Shown: positions 11,320-21,396 of the stretch, piece by piece
Numbering within the stretch: position 1 is the first letter of the stretch
Layout: every line of letters begins with the position of its first letter
From: Spinacia oleracea
Taxonomy: Eukaryota; Streptophyta; Magnoliopsida; Caryophyllales; Amaranthaceae
NCBI RefSeq assembly: GCF_020520425.1
Contig: NC_079487.1
Span: 47,313,219 to 47,377,218, forward strand
Length of the DNA: 64,000 nucleotides
Direction: 5' to 3'
Position numbers and translations under genes: made by a program
Notes under the pieces: model-generated
Databases searched by the model: none
Told to the model about the DNA's origin: nothing
The model's input: only the letters and a program-made list of their open reading frames with translations

Positions 11320-12017
11320 TTATTCTTGTTGATTAATTCGTGGACTTAAAATTTAGGGGTTTTATTTAATTGGTTTAATTGATACAAACTTGAAGTATTA
11401 TAGATGTTTTGTGTACACAAGGCAAGGTTCAAGGCAAGATGTGCTTCCGTTGGTTTCTTGTGATGTTGTGTGTGGTTCTTCCTTGATGACGGTGATGCAG
11501 ATGATATTAATAACAGTGATACAGATGATAATGATGTAGATATTAGCCTATTAGGTGTTGATGATGATAATTGAATCTGCTGTAAAGTTTGAATTACGGG
11601 AATAATTGGGAACTTTTTCTTTTAATTTCTTATTACTTGTTTTAATTGTTCTGTTGCGTTTTAGTGCTCTTCTTTTTGTTTTTGTTTTTAATTTTTAATT
11701 TTTAATAAAATTATGACATAATATTCTGGTGGTTTTTGCCGGAAAATGAATTCGGGTTGTAATTTAAAATATATGTATAAGTTTAAGATTATAATTGACA
11801 AAACTGGAAGTTTGAGGTTGTAATTGGCAAATAGTAAACTTTATTGGGTTCTATTTGACAAATTTTCCTATTTAAAATTATGCGGAAAAAGAGGTCTTAT
11901 CTTCTTTGTATTTTCCTTGCGAAAACTTTATCGCCATCACAAGATTAGAAACTTCACCAATCTATGACAGGAATAATCTATCAGGCTGAATGAAATCTAA
12001 AGACATGCATGCTCAAC
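11320..12017. other. Intergenic DNA, no gene supported
   Basis: AT-rich sequence. One small acidic reading frame at 11485-11574 (+) would encode DDGDADDINNSDTDDNDVD and a few more residues before a stop. It could be the C-terminal exon of a gene interrupted by the upstream element, but nothing else supports that. The remainder shows no recognisable feature. Confidence 0.5.
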
Positions 12018-12286
12018 CATTACAAGAAATTGTACTATTAACGACGGGAAATCTCGTCGCTAAAAGCTAATAATTGTTGATTAACGACGGGATTTTCCGC
12101 CGCGAACCCGTCATAAAAGGGGGCCGTCGTTAATGGAAAATCCCGTCGTTAACCCGTCGTAAAAGACATTTGCGACGGTTGTTCCCGTCTTTGTTGGGTT
12201 GTTATACCCGTCGCCAAAACCCTTTTACGACGGGATTTTTACCCGTCGTTATTAGGTTGTCGTAAAAGATACAAATTTTTGTAGTG
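12018..12286. mobile_element. CACTA-type MITE, 269 bp
   Basis: Termini are CATTACAAGAAATT at the left and AAATTTTTGTAGTG at the right; the right end read inwards is CACTACAAAAATT. A 3-bp target duplication AAC flanks it (12015-12017 and 12287-12289), as expected for CACTA elements. The body consists of repeated ACGACGGG/CCCGTCGT words in both orientations, typical of subterminal transposase-binding repeats. It is too short to encode a protein and would rely on a transposase elsewhere. Confidence 0.85.
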
Positions 12287-12289
12287 AAC

Positions 12290-13012
12290 CCACCACAAGA
12301 AAAAGTGAATGTTGAGCCACAGACAGAGAATGAAGATTGTCTGTCTCTGTGTAATTAATATTACTGCGACCAAAGTGAACACAAAAATGATGAGTATTCA
12401 ACTTATATGTTTGTTAACAAGCACATACCTCATCCAGAAAAGATTTATGTTTCCATGTAACTAGTACGGAGTATGTAAAAAACAAAAACAATGACTATTC
12501 GATTTAAGGGTGTGCAAACACCAATTTTATCATTAAATTCACAAAGGATTTGTTTTGTCAAGCATGAGCAGCAGGGCATGAGGATAGAAAAAGGCAAGGA
12601 AGGACTATTCACTTCAACAACAGATATTGGACAGGTAAATGCACAGTTCCATGTAACAGAAAAATCAAAGCCAGGAGTGATAGGAGGAATGAAGATTGAG
12701 GAATAATAGAGCACCAAACAGATTGAATTATGAAGAGCAGTGCCTAGAAGAAAAATTTCAGGAAATAATTTCCTAACATTTATCAGGATCACATGCATAA
12801 CAATAATATGAATCAGATTATGATGAAAGAATAACCACCTTTGTAGTGTGTTCTCCCGTTTATATGCAAGCTTCGAAGATCTTAGAGCCCTAAGTGTTGC
12901 TCCTCTATATTTAGTCCACGAACACCAGTTGAACACCAACGTCTGCTAGAACAGAAGAGAAAAACTTCTCTTGCTTTTGATGGTAGTATGAACGGCGTTT
13001 TTCAAGGGAGAA
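12290..13012. other. Intergenic DNA between the MITE and copia D
   Basis: Reading frames are open on both strands around 12445-12939, but neither gives a recognisable protein and the hydrophobic minus-strand frame looks random. No gene is supported. Confidence 0.5.
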
Positions 13013-13378
13013 TGTTGGGTTTTCTTTTGTTTAAAAGTTACTGATTAACTTGTTCTACGTAAAAGTTAATATTATATCAATAATATAATATTAGAGTTTT
13101 AGGTTAATTAGGAGAGTCAAATCTCCATCCCCTTTCCCTTATGGTCGGTTCAAGGCCCACTAATGGGCTTGTTTGCTTCAGTTCAACTAATGTTGCAACG
13201 TGTGACCTCATAGGATTAATATATTTTAGTTGTAGACCCAAACAATATTGTCCTACTAATCACATTTATTCTCTAGCAAGCAGATATGATTACTAAAATA
13301 ATTAACTTATTATCTTCATAATTAGTTCCTATTTATATTTAGTAATTGTCGGAAATGTCTAAGGACATAATTCCTTCA
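13013..13378 (-). repeat. 3' LTR of copia D
   Basis: A 366-bp LTR in minus orientation. On its own strand it begins TGAAGGAATTATGTCC and ends AAAACCCAACA. The adjoining polypurine tract on the same strand is GGACAAGTGGGAGAT, just outside 13378. Confidence 0.8.
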
Positions 13379-14137
13379 ATCTCCCACTTGTCCGAAGACA
13401 AGGACACAAAGCTAAAGTCCTTAAGTCTCTTAGTGCCAAATTTGATAACACAATGTATTTCAAATTTCCGTTTCTTGATTGTTGAGTTCGAACTGTTCAA
13501 ATAAAGATTAATATTTTAATCTCATTCCGCATGGCCAAGCAATTTTTCAGTTCTCGCTCATCAAGAAGCCCATACACCATTCCTATCTAATAAGAGGACT
13601 TATTCACTCTTGTATGACCATAACTCCCACTCAATTCTTAGCCCACCTGATCATTGTCTTTATAACCTCCTTTTACGACACGGCGTTTAACAACGTCAAG
13701 GTTAAAATATTGTCTCATGATTATTAAGACACACTCATGTCTAAGGAATCCACTAAACATAGACGTTTGATTCTACTTTTAGAATCTAGTTAAGTCATGT
13801 CTCAATAAATCAAGTATACATTAATATAATCAATTAAACATCTCTATGTCTCCAGAGCCCATGGAACTGCTCTATCAATTAATTACATGCTAGTCTTCAC
13901 ATAAATCACTTATGTCTAATTTAGTGATTTAGACTAGAGACTTTAATAAGTTGTGATTTCAGTTCACTTTATAGGACTCCATTATCAAAACGTTTTCGAT
14001 AATCCTATTTGAAAACACAAGTTATTTGAACATTTTATTTAATACTAAACCAAGAAATTAAATAAGAATGAACTTTTATTATTAATCATTCAAAGCGTAA
14101 TAAATGTCTTTACATTTGTAAACATGAAGTAAACAAC
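13379..14137 (-). other. Copia D 3' untranslated region
   Basis: This non-coding stretch between the D pol stop (14138-14140) and the 3' LTR has the same position and general content as 1488-2351 in element A. No gene is seen. Confidence 0.65.
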
Positions 14138-14515
14138 CTAAAGCCATTCTCCCATATGCCTAAGCCCCGTAGACCTAGTATGACTCTCATGCTTAGGTTG
14201 AGCAAGCGGTTTAGTTAGAGGATCAGCCATGTTATCATCAGTATGAACCTTGCTTACTTAATTTCACATCCCCTCTTTCAAAGATCTCTCGAATAAGATA
14301 TATGGAATCTCCTGAGCACATCTTTGGAATTTTGGTGTGATCTGGATTCCTTGGACAGAGAAATGGCACCATTGCTGTCACAATACAACTTAATGACATT
14401 TTCAATGCTAGAAACTACACCAAGTTCACTAATGAACTTTTTGATCCAAACAACTTCTTTTGTTGCATCATTTGCTGCAATATACGCAGCCTCTGTTGTA
14501 GAATATGCGATGATA

Positions 14516-17500
14516 CACTAGTAGAAAAAACCTCAAGTGCTTGGGGGAAAATGCCCTCAAGTGCTGGTGATTATGCTCCCATCACTTGGAGGTGAAGCAC
14601 TTGATACCCCAAGCATTTGATTGGGTTATAAATAAAACCCCAAGCACTTGATTTGTCAAGTGCTTGGGTTCTGATAAAAACCCCAAGCACTTGCGTCCAA
14701 GTTTTCATAAAAAAATATTATTTTCTCCCATTTTTTAAAATTAAATCAAGGCATAAAAATAAATCCAGATTCAAATAAAAATTTATACAATAATAAAGAC
14801 TATAATGTCGATCTTGAATATAAAGTAAACTCTACTCAATAGTAATTCACAAAATTTACAAGTAAAGAATTCAATATTTAATATTGTATAACAATATAAG
14901 TTAACACAACTAACACTAACACGAGCATTTTAACAAATTATATACAGAGAGGAAACTTTCACAAGCATCTAAGTATGTAACCACAAGGATCAACTGATTT
15001 GTCCTAGCCAGTGTCGAATCATGCACACAACAAAATGGCAAGTCGAGTTTAGAACTCTTATCACAGTGAGCAGTGAGCAATATATGGGGGGCAGGCTGCT
15101 TCTCCAGAGCATATGAATGTTGCATTAGCAGCTGAAACATCACCCAACAATAAACCAAAAGGATTAAAACAAGACAGAAGCAAAGATAAGTGACACCCAT
15201 GACAGCTTGAATGTTAAAAATAATACTATGACAACAATTAAGGGAACCCCATAAGTCCATAACATTACAACAGGCAGCAACAGGCAAGTACGAAATTGAA
15301 GTTTAAAGTGCAATTTCTAGCTAACATTACATAATCAAAACGAAATCAATTATACAGTACTGTAAAAGACTGATCAGAACCTGTTCAATCATTATAAAAA
15401 AAACAGAATCATCAAAGCAGAAACAACAACATACACAGAAGCAGCAAAAGCAAACAGAGCAACAACACAGAGAAAACATAGCAAAAACTCGAAAAGGATA
15501 ACCGAAAGAAAAAGAAGCTTATTACGGTCTCAATACTAGTTCACTCTTCCATTAGACATTTGATCTCTTACTTGAAACATCCACAAAAGGTTTTCATAAA
15601 ATATCCTTAACAGACATAATAATCCTTAAAGGCAATAAACAGTCATTTTGCTTGTTGCTGGTACAATTCTGCTACTTCTATTTAGTAAAGAGCAGGACCA
15701 GAAAGCTTACATTACCTCACTAATTGGAAGTATACTAGTATCCTTAAAGCCATGATCGTATTCTGGTCTCCAGACTCTCCACGCTGCATGAACTTAGTCC
15801 CGCGGTGTATCCTGCACTGCATACACAACACCTTCTATTGGTTTGAAGCATAGCTTAGTTTGTTCATCAGGAATCTAGAAGTACTTCAACAGAAAAATGT
15901 ATATCGAACAAAGCCAGTCAAATTTTACTCATGTATAGGAGTTGTCACCTTGGAAGTCCTGAAGCAAGTTAAAGATAATTAAAATTCAAGATGGCAGGTT
16001 GACCATCCAAGCAAAACAACGTCTAGAGATAGATAATTAAAATTCATTTGAATCCAACAGAGAAACATTTATGGATAACATTTTTTTCCAAAAGGTAATT
16101 ATCATTTTTGGCAAAGAAGATGCCGTATAGTAATGCCATAACTAATTGCTAAACAGGAATATAGGTGACCGCGCATGTAACATGTTGTAGAAAGTTCAAG
16201 GAAGCAATTAAGTAATGGAAAAATATGCAATAGGGCAGGAAAAGTATTTATAAAATACAACAAAGTCAACTTTGAGCTATGCAAGCCCTAAGAACTAGGG
16301 AAAGAATATTGGTTCATTGAATCTGAAAATCATTACTCAAAGAACTCACTTTGCTACAACTTGATGACGTATGTAACTATGCACTCCCTCAACATGGAAC
16401 CATAATGTAGGAACATGTATGTGTTCTCATATCTGCAAAATGTAACTATGCACTCCCTCAACTCAATCATCAGGTTCTGTACGTCTTCTCTACTAAACTT
16501 CGTTGTGAAGCCATTGAAGCTCTCCTCACCAATGAATCATCTGCAACAATACTAAACAACAAGTTAAGATTCGTTATCCGTGTTTTTATGTAAACTAGCA
16601 CAAGTACCGAAGAACGTAAAACAACTAATTGAAAAACACGGGTCGTCCTTATAAAATGCTAGGAGTACTACTTATTTCTTCTTTATTTTTATAGATATGG
16701 CATCATGATTCAATTTTTTTCATGTATATTCATGTTCATCAGACATTCTTGAAAGTGGTAACAATAACCATTTTTAAAATGAAAATTTCACCATATTATG
16801 TCATTATCCTAATATATGGGTGATAATACATATTGTAATAGTTGTTCCATAAAGAACTTCAACAGAATCAAAATTAAATTAGTTGTGTTTGGTTTAACTT
16901 AAAAACAAACACCAATTAAGAAAGCTAATTTATGTCAAAAGAAAAGAATCCATACCAAGGATTATTTTAAGAGGGGGAGGAGGGAAAGAATTATGTTCTA
17001 ATATATCATAATATAATTTTTGTACTATCACGGCACACACAGTATCCAGCTCCAATTAATCTTCTTGTTCTCTATATAGTCATATATGCATAATTAACCA
17101 GGTTAACTTTAAAAAATTCAACTAGAATCATCCCTAACACGACAAAGCAGCGATTACACATAAAATTCAAATACAAGCATGTGATAATGGTGTGACTACT
17201 CTTGACAGAAAATGAAACGTTAATCTTCTTAGCACTTCCCTTAACTTTAATACATAACTCACCCCTGCTAGGTACGTCATTAAAAATACTTACTGTATGC
17301 TACCGGATGGACAATGCAAGTAATTTGGATTTCAATACGCAACAGTAATTATTGATAAACAAAAGCTGAAACACGCAACAATGTCACTCGAACTCAGGCT
17401 ATTGATGTCAGTTAGGCGTATGTTTTTCAACTGTCATACTGCAATTTAAGGAAGATGTACTAGTTAAAATAAAATATAAAATAAGAAATATCGATTCCAT

Positions 17501-18730
17501 ATTTAGAGTTCAAGCATTGGAGCAGGTGAAATGAAGTATTAGAGAAGCATTAGCCACATAGGTTTAACATTTATTTTTCAAATCAAAGCAGGTTTAGGTA
17601 CCTTGAAGAGAAGGCTATTACTAGTCCTGACAAGATGATATCCACAAATATTAGGTGTAAGGCAAACCACTACAAATTACATGATACAGGAGTAACATAA
17701 TAATCTATCTAAATGAGTTGTGAAATCAAAGAGTGAAAAAATAAACACATCCAAGCAAACCTTAATTGAAAAACATCAAAAGGCAAGATACAATAATAAT
17801 TCATCTAAACAATTGATGCATCGAACTATCACAAGAGAATTATCACAAAGGGTTCATAAAATTGAAATCTGGAACCAATAAAAACAACATGGAATTCACG
17901 GAGGAGTTTAATTGAACATATACCCTAAATTCTAACTGAAAATAATCAAAAGTTGCAAAAACTCAATCGAATTAATAAACCACTTCCATTTCAATGAAAA
18001 ATCAACAAACATGAAACAACTGAAGCATATACCCCAAAGAATAGCGTTGAAAATAAATCCTCCATCTCAGAATAAAAAGGACAACATTCAATAAATCCGA
18101 TAAAATAGACCAAAATAAACAAATCTTAAGCAAGAAAATAGGAAAAATTAAAACAAGAAATTCATACAGAGGAGTAATCTCCATTGTTGAGGAAGATAAA
18201 TGAGGAGAGAGAAGAAAAATCCCTGCAATTGTTGCACCTTGGTTACATATGATGAAAGAAAAATTGGGGATTCCTATTGACGAGCTTCAACTTCAATTGC
18301 AGAACGATAACGAAATTGAGGATTGCTATTGTCGATCCTTACCCAAGAGAGGAGATGAGGCGGCTGGGGTGGCGGTGTTTTCGGTGACCTGGGTGCTGGA
18401 GAAGATGATAGTAGAGGGTAGGGTAGCAATGGCGGTGGTGAATGACGCGGGTGGTGGTGGGAAGAAGCAGGAGGGAGAAGTTCGGGGAGTTTTGGGAGAA
18501 GCTGAAAAGTTTGTAACCTAAATGAACTTGTGAAAGAAGGTTCATGTGCTTGGGGTTAATGGTAAAACCCAAGCACTTAAAAAATTTATATTCAAGTGCT
18601 TGGGTGAATAGGAAAACCCAAGCACTTGTGAAATTTTTCTAAAAGAAAAATTTAGGTGCCATCAAGTGCTTGGGGTTTTCCTAAAACCCAAGCACTTGGT
18701 TCAAAGCACTTGAGGTTTTTTCTACTAGTG
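14516..18730. mobile_element. Non-autonomous CACTA transposon, 4.2 kb
   Basis: The terminal inverted repeats begin CACTAGTAGAAAAAACCTCA at the left, and the right end reads the exact inverse. A 3-bp duplication ATA flanks the element (14513-14515 and 18731-18733). Subterminal regions (14537-14695 and 18545-18720) carry many CAAGTGCTTGGG words and their complement. No transposase reading frame is seen, so it should be non-autonomous. The interior has at least one exon-like segment (15716-15874) and a proline-rich frame near 18339-18572 on the minus strand that looks like the 5' part of a plant gene, so it may carry captured host DNA. Confidence 0.88.
15716..15874 (-). pseudogene. Exon-like fragment, possibly captured by the CACTA element
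   Basis: On the minus strand an acceptor-like TACTTCTAG precedes, and a donor-like GTAATG follows, a 159-nt segment of exactly 53 codons. It reads IPDEQTKLCFKPIEGVVYAV and later HAAWRVWRPEYDHGFKD, with one in-frame stop (TAA) about midway. The composition is protein-like, unlike its surroundings. I do not recognise the family. The likely explanation is a host exon carried by the transposon and since decayed. Confidence 0.4.
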
Positions 18731-19530
18731 ATACTCTGCTTAGAACTCTTCCAGCTCACAGCTCCTCCATTGAGACAAAATATGAAACCAGATTGTGATC
18801 GAAAGTCATCTTTGTCACTCTGGAAGCTTGCATCGATGTATCCAATGACAACCAACTCATTATCTCCACTGTAAACTAAGAAATTATCCTTAGTCCTTCG
18901 CAAGTACTTAAGGATATTCTTTGCTACCATCCAGTGCTGCTCTCCTAGGTTTGACTAGTATCTGCTGCACATACTCGAAGCATATGCAATATCGGGGTCG
19001 AGTGCATACCATGGCATACATAATGGATCCTATTGCAGACGCATAAGGAACATTACTTATACGCTCGAAGGATACTGAGTCTTGCCAAGTGATATGCCCT
19101 GTTGCATGGGAATGAAACCTCTTTTGGAGTTTTCCAGCTTGAACCTTGCAAGAACCTTATCAATATAAGTCTTGGCTAAGTCCACTTTTGGATCTATCTC
19201 TATGGATCCTTATTCCCAAGATCTACTCAGCTTCGCCTAGGTCTTTCATGGAGAAACAACTTTTAAGCCATTCCTTAACTGACTCAAGCATGGTCTTGTC
19301 GTTTCCTATGAGAAGTATGTCATCCACATATAAGACCAGGAAAGCAATACTAATCCCACTCAAATTCTTGTATATACAAGATTCCTCTTCATTTCTAAGA
19401 AAGCCAAAATTTTTGACTGCCTCATCAAATATGAGGTTCCAACTTCGGGATGCTTGCTTTAGCCCATAACTAGACTTCTTAAGCTTGCAAACCTTCCTTA
19501 GAATATTTGGATCTTCAAAACCTTGTGGTT

Positions 19531-20584
19531 GAAGGAAATATGTCCTTCACCCAAGGTGCATTTAGTCTAATACCAAGGTTCAAATTAATTGCGAACAATT
19601 AATTCAGTAAGATCAAGTGATCGGAACAGCTAGCTGGAGCAATGCTTCCGATCAGTGAGTTCTAATGAATATTAAGCTCAAAACTTACTCTTGACTGAAC
19701 CTACAAGGTCACACCAATGGCATGTAAAACATCACCGGATTAAATGAATCGAAAATTCATTTAATAGCTTTTTGGGAATTAGTTTTGGAAAACGTATTAC
19801 ACGATACGACCTTGCATCAAAATCGTATATCGTATCGCGAATATTCGTAAGCTGGGCGAAACGAATAAATTATATCCTATGACGGTGATTCGTCGTATAC
19901 GATACGATAAATAATATCTGTAAGGTATTAGTCGCGAATACGAAGGGCATCGGAGCTGCCGGCCCGTCGAGCCAAGCACGCAAGCGTGCAAAGCCCAACG
20001 AGCCTGCGAGCTCGCGAGCAAGGCGAGCAAGCCAGCCTGCGTGTGGCACGAGCACGCAACAGCAACGGCAGCATAGCAACGACGAGCGAGCAAGGCCCAT
20101 GGCCCAGCTGCTCGGCTGCGCGCTCTATGGGCTTCGGCCTGCAGCGTGTGGCTGGGCGTTGGGCTGTGCGCGGGTGTCCCTGTGTTTGGTGTGGCCGGTC
20201 AAGGCCTCTTGGTCTTGGCCGGTTACATCATTTAATACAATTAGATTATTATATTTTTCAAACAACTCAGTACATCAGTTTTCCAACCCTAAACCTAATT
20301 CTGAATATTACGTTCTTCAGTTTTCTCTTTGTGAAAACTGTTCTTCCCAAAAAGCTAAAAACTCTTGATTGATTGTCTAAGCTACGGTTATCAAGACGGA
20401 TCTGATCGTGTCGGTGAACCAAGTAGAGGAACGACAAGTGGATTTCTAAGTTCGTGTTCGTTGACAGATTACTCGGGAAAACACGCTTCAAATGTAAGTT
20501 TGTTTAATTTGTGCTTTATACATGTTTCCTGGCTTTGGGGATTGTTTCCGCACATGTTATTATGTTTAACTGTATTCCCCTACA
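19531..20584 (+). repeat. LTR of copia E
   Basis: It begins TGAAGGAAATATGTCCTTC and ends TATTCCCCTACA, with the tRNA-Met-type site directly after. It contains a GC-rich island (about 19940-20225) resembling in style those in LTRs A, B and C. Confidence 0.8.
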
Positions 20585-20585
20585 G

Positions 20586-20597
20586 TGGTATCACGGC
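20586..20597 (+). promoter_or_regulatory. Primer-binding site of copia E
   Basis: TGGTATCACGGC, one base after the LTR end. This is a variant of the initiator tRNA-Met site. Confidence 0.7.
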
Positions 20598-21188
20598 CCT
20601 TATGTATTCAAAGAATGTTTTAGCATGATTTAATTGTTTTTGCTGTTGTCGAAATTTTGGGAATTTTTGTTGATTTTTCGGAATTTTTTATGAATTATTG
20701 GATTAATTGCGTAACTTGTTCTGAAATCAAAAATATTTGGTTTTTCGACTTTTTGACCCTAATCTGATTGAAAACGATTTACTAAGATCAAATCATGAGA
20801 ACGGAATTGCAAAAACAGGTCTCGAAGTGGTGTTTTTGGGCGTTTTTGTTAATTTACGAATTAAAATTAAAAATGTCGGAAGGTTGTTCAATTAATTGGT
20901 CAACCTAAACAACTCGGAATTGATTGATATTTTAGCACAATGTTTCTGGGTATATTTTTTATCTATGGTAAAAATTTCAGCCTTTTCTGACAAGTATAAA
21001 CCCTAATTTTGCTTTCCCCAAATTCGTAAATTTTATATCGCTAATTGATTTTTTAAATACTTTAGATCTTATTATCTTTTACCGGATCTTTATTTATCTA
21101 TTTTTATTTTTCTCTTATTATCTTTTACTGAGTTTTATTTATCTTTATCTCTTATTATCTTTTATCGGGTCTTTATTTATCTATTTTT

Positions 21189-21281
21189 ATTTTTTAATAA
21201 ATCTAAAATAATATTATTGTTTGATGACATGGAAATCCTACGTCATCAAACAATAATATTATTTTAGATTTATTAAAAAAT
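21189..21281. repeat. Perfect inverted repeat with 40-bp arms
   Basis: The arms 21189-21228 and 21242-21281 are exact reverse complements, starting ATTTTTTAATAAATC and ending GTTTGATGAC, with a 13-nt loop. It has a foldback-MITE form. The perfect arms suggest a recent origin or conversion. Confidence 0.9.
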
Positions 21282-21396
21282 ATATGTATTAGATTATACT
21301 CCCTCCGATTATACTCCCGTTCACTAAAAACACAGGTTTTAAGAAATATGATATATAGTACACGGAAAATTGGAATATAATACATTGATAATTGAT

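Larger units (their letters stand above)
13013..19530 (-). mobile_element. Copia element D (reverse), split by a CACTA element and cut by copia E
   Basis: On the minus strand this reads as RT and RNase H, a 3' untranslated region and a 366-bp 3' LTR. A 4.2-kb CACTA element (14516-18730) splits the RNase H region, and the RT ends at 19530 where the LTR of copia E starts. It is a relative of A-C: the LTR also begins TGAAGGAA and the polyprotein also ends in GEWL. It is old and degraded, with several breaks. Confidence 0.85.
14138..19530 (-). pseudogene. Copia D RT/RNase H remnants flanking the CACTA insertion
   Basis: The segments 14138-14515 and 18731-19530 both read as copia polyprotein on the minus strand. 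The left part covers the RNase H C-terminus, including the EAAYIAA-type block around 14490. The right part has an RNase H segment (IGYIDASFQSDKDDFRSQSG) and an RT segment with the YVDD-type block near 19320. The two parts are collinear across the CACTA insertion. Strongly decayed. Confidence 0.8.
19531..21188 (+). mobile_element. Copia element E, LTR and partial leader
   Basis: A 1054-bp LTR (19531-20584), a primer-binding site and about 600 bp of AT-rich leader remain. The LTR start TGAAGGAAATATGTCC relates it to family A-C, but it is distinct. It lies inside the RT region of copia D. The rest of E is missing: the sequence passes into small elements, the MULE and the hAT before copia C begins. 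Confidence 0.75.

Noticed and set aside
12445-12939. 164-codon minus-strand frame
   Set aside because: Hydrophobic, random-looking translation with no motif; probably chance.
18249-18521. 90-codon plus-strand frame in the CACTA element
   Set aside because: The opposite strand, with a Pro/Ser/His-rich leader-like sequence, is as likely to be meaningful; neither strand gives a known protein.
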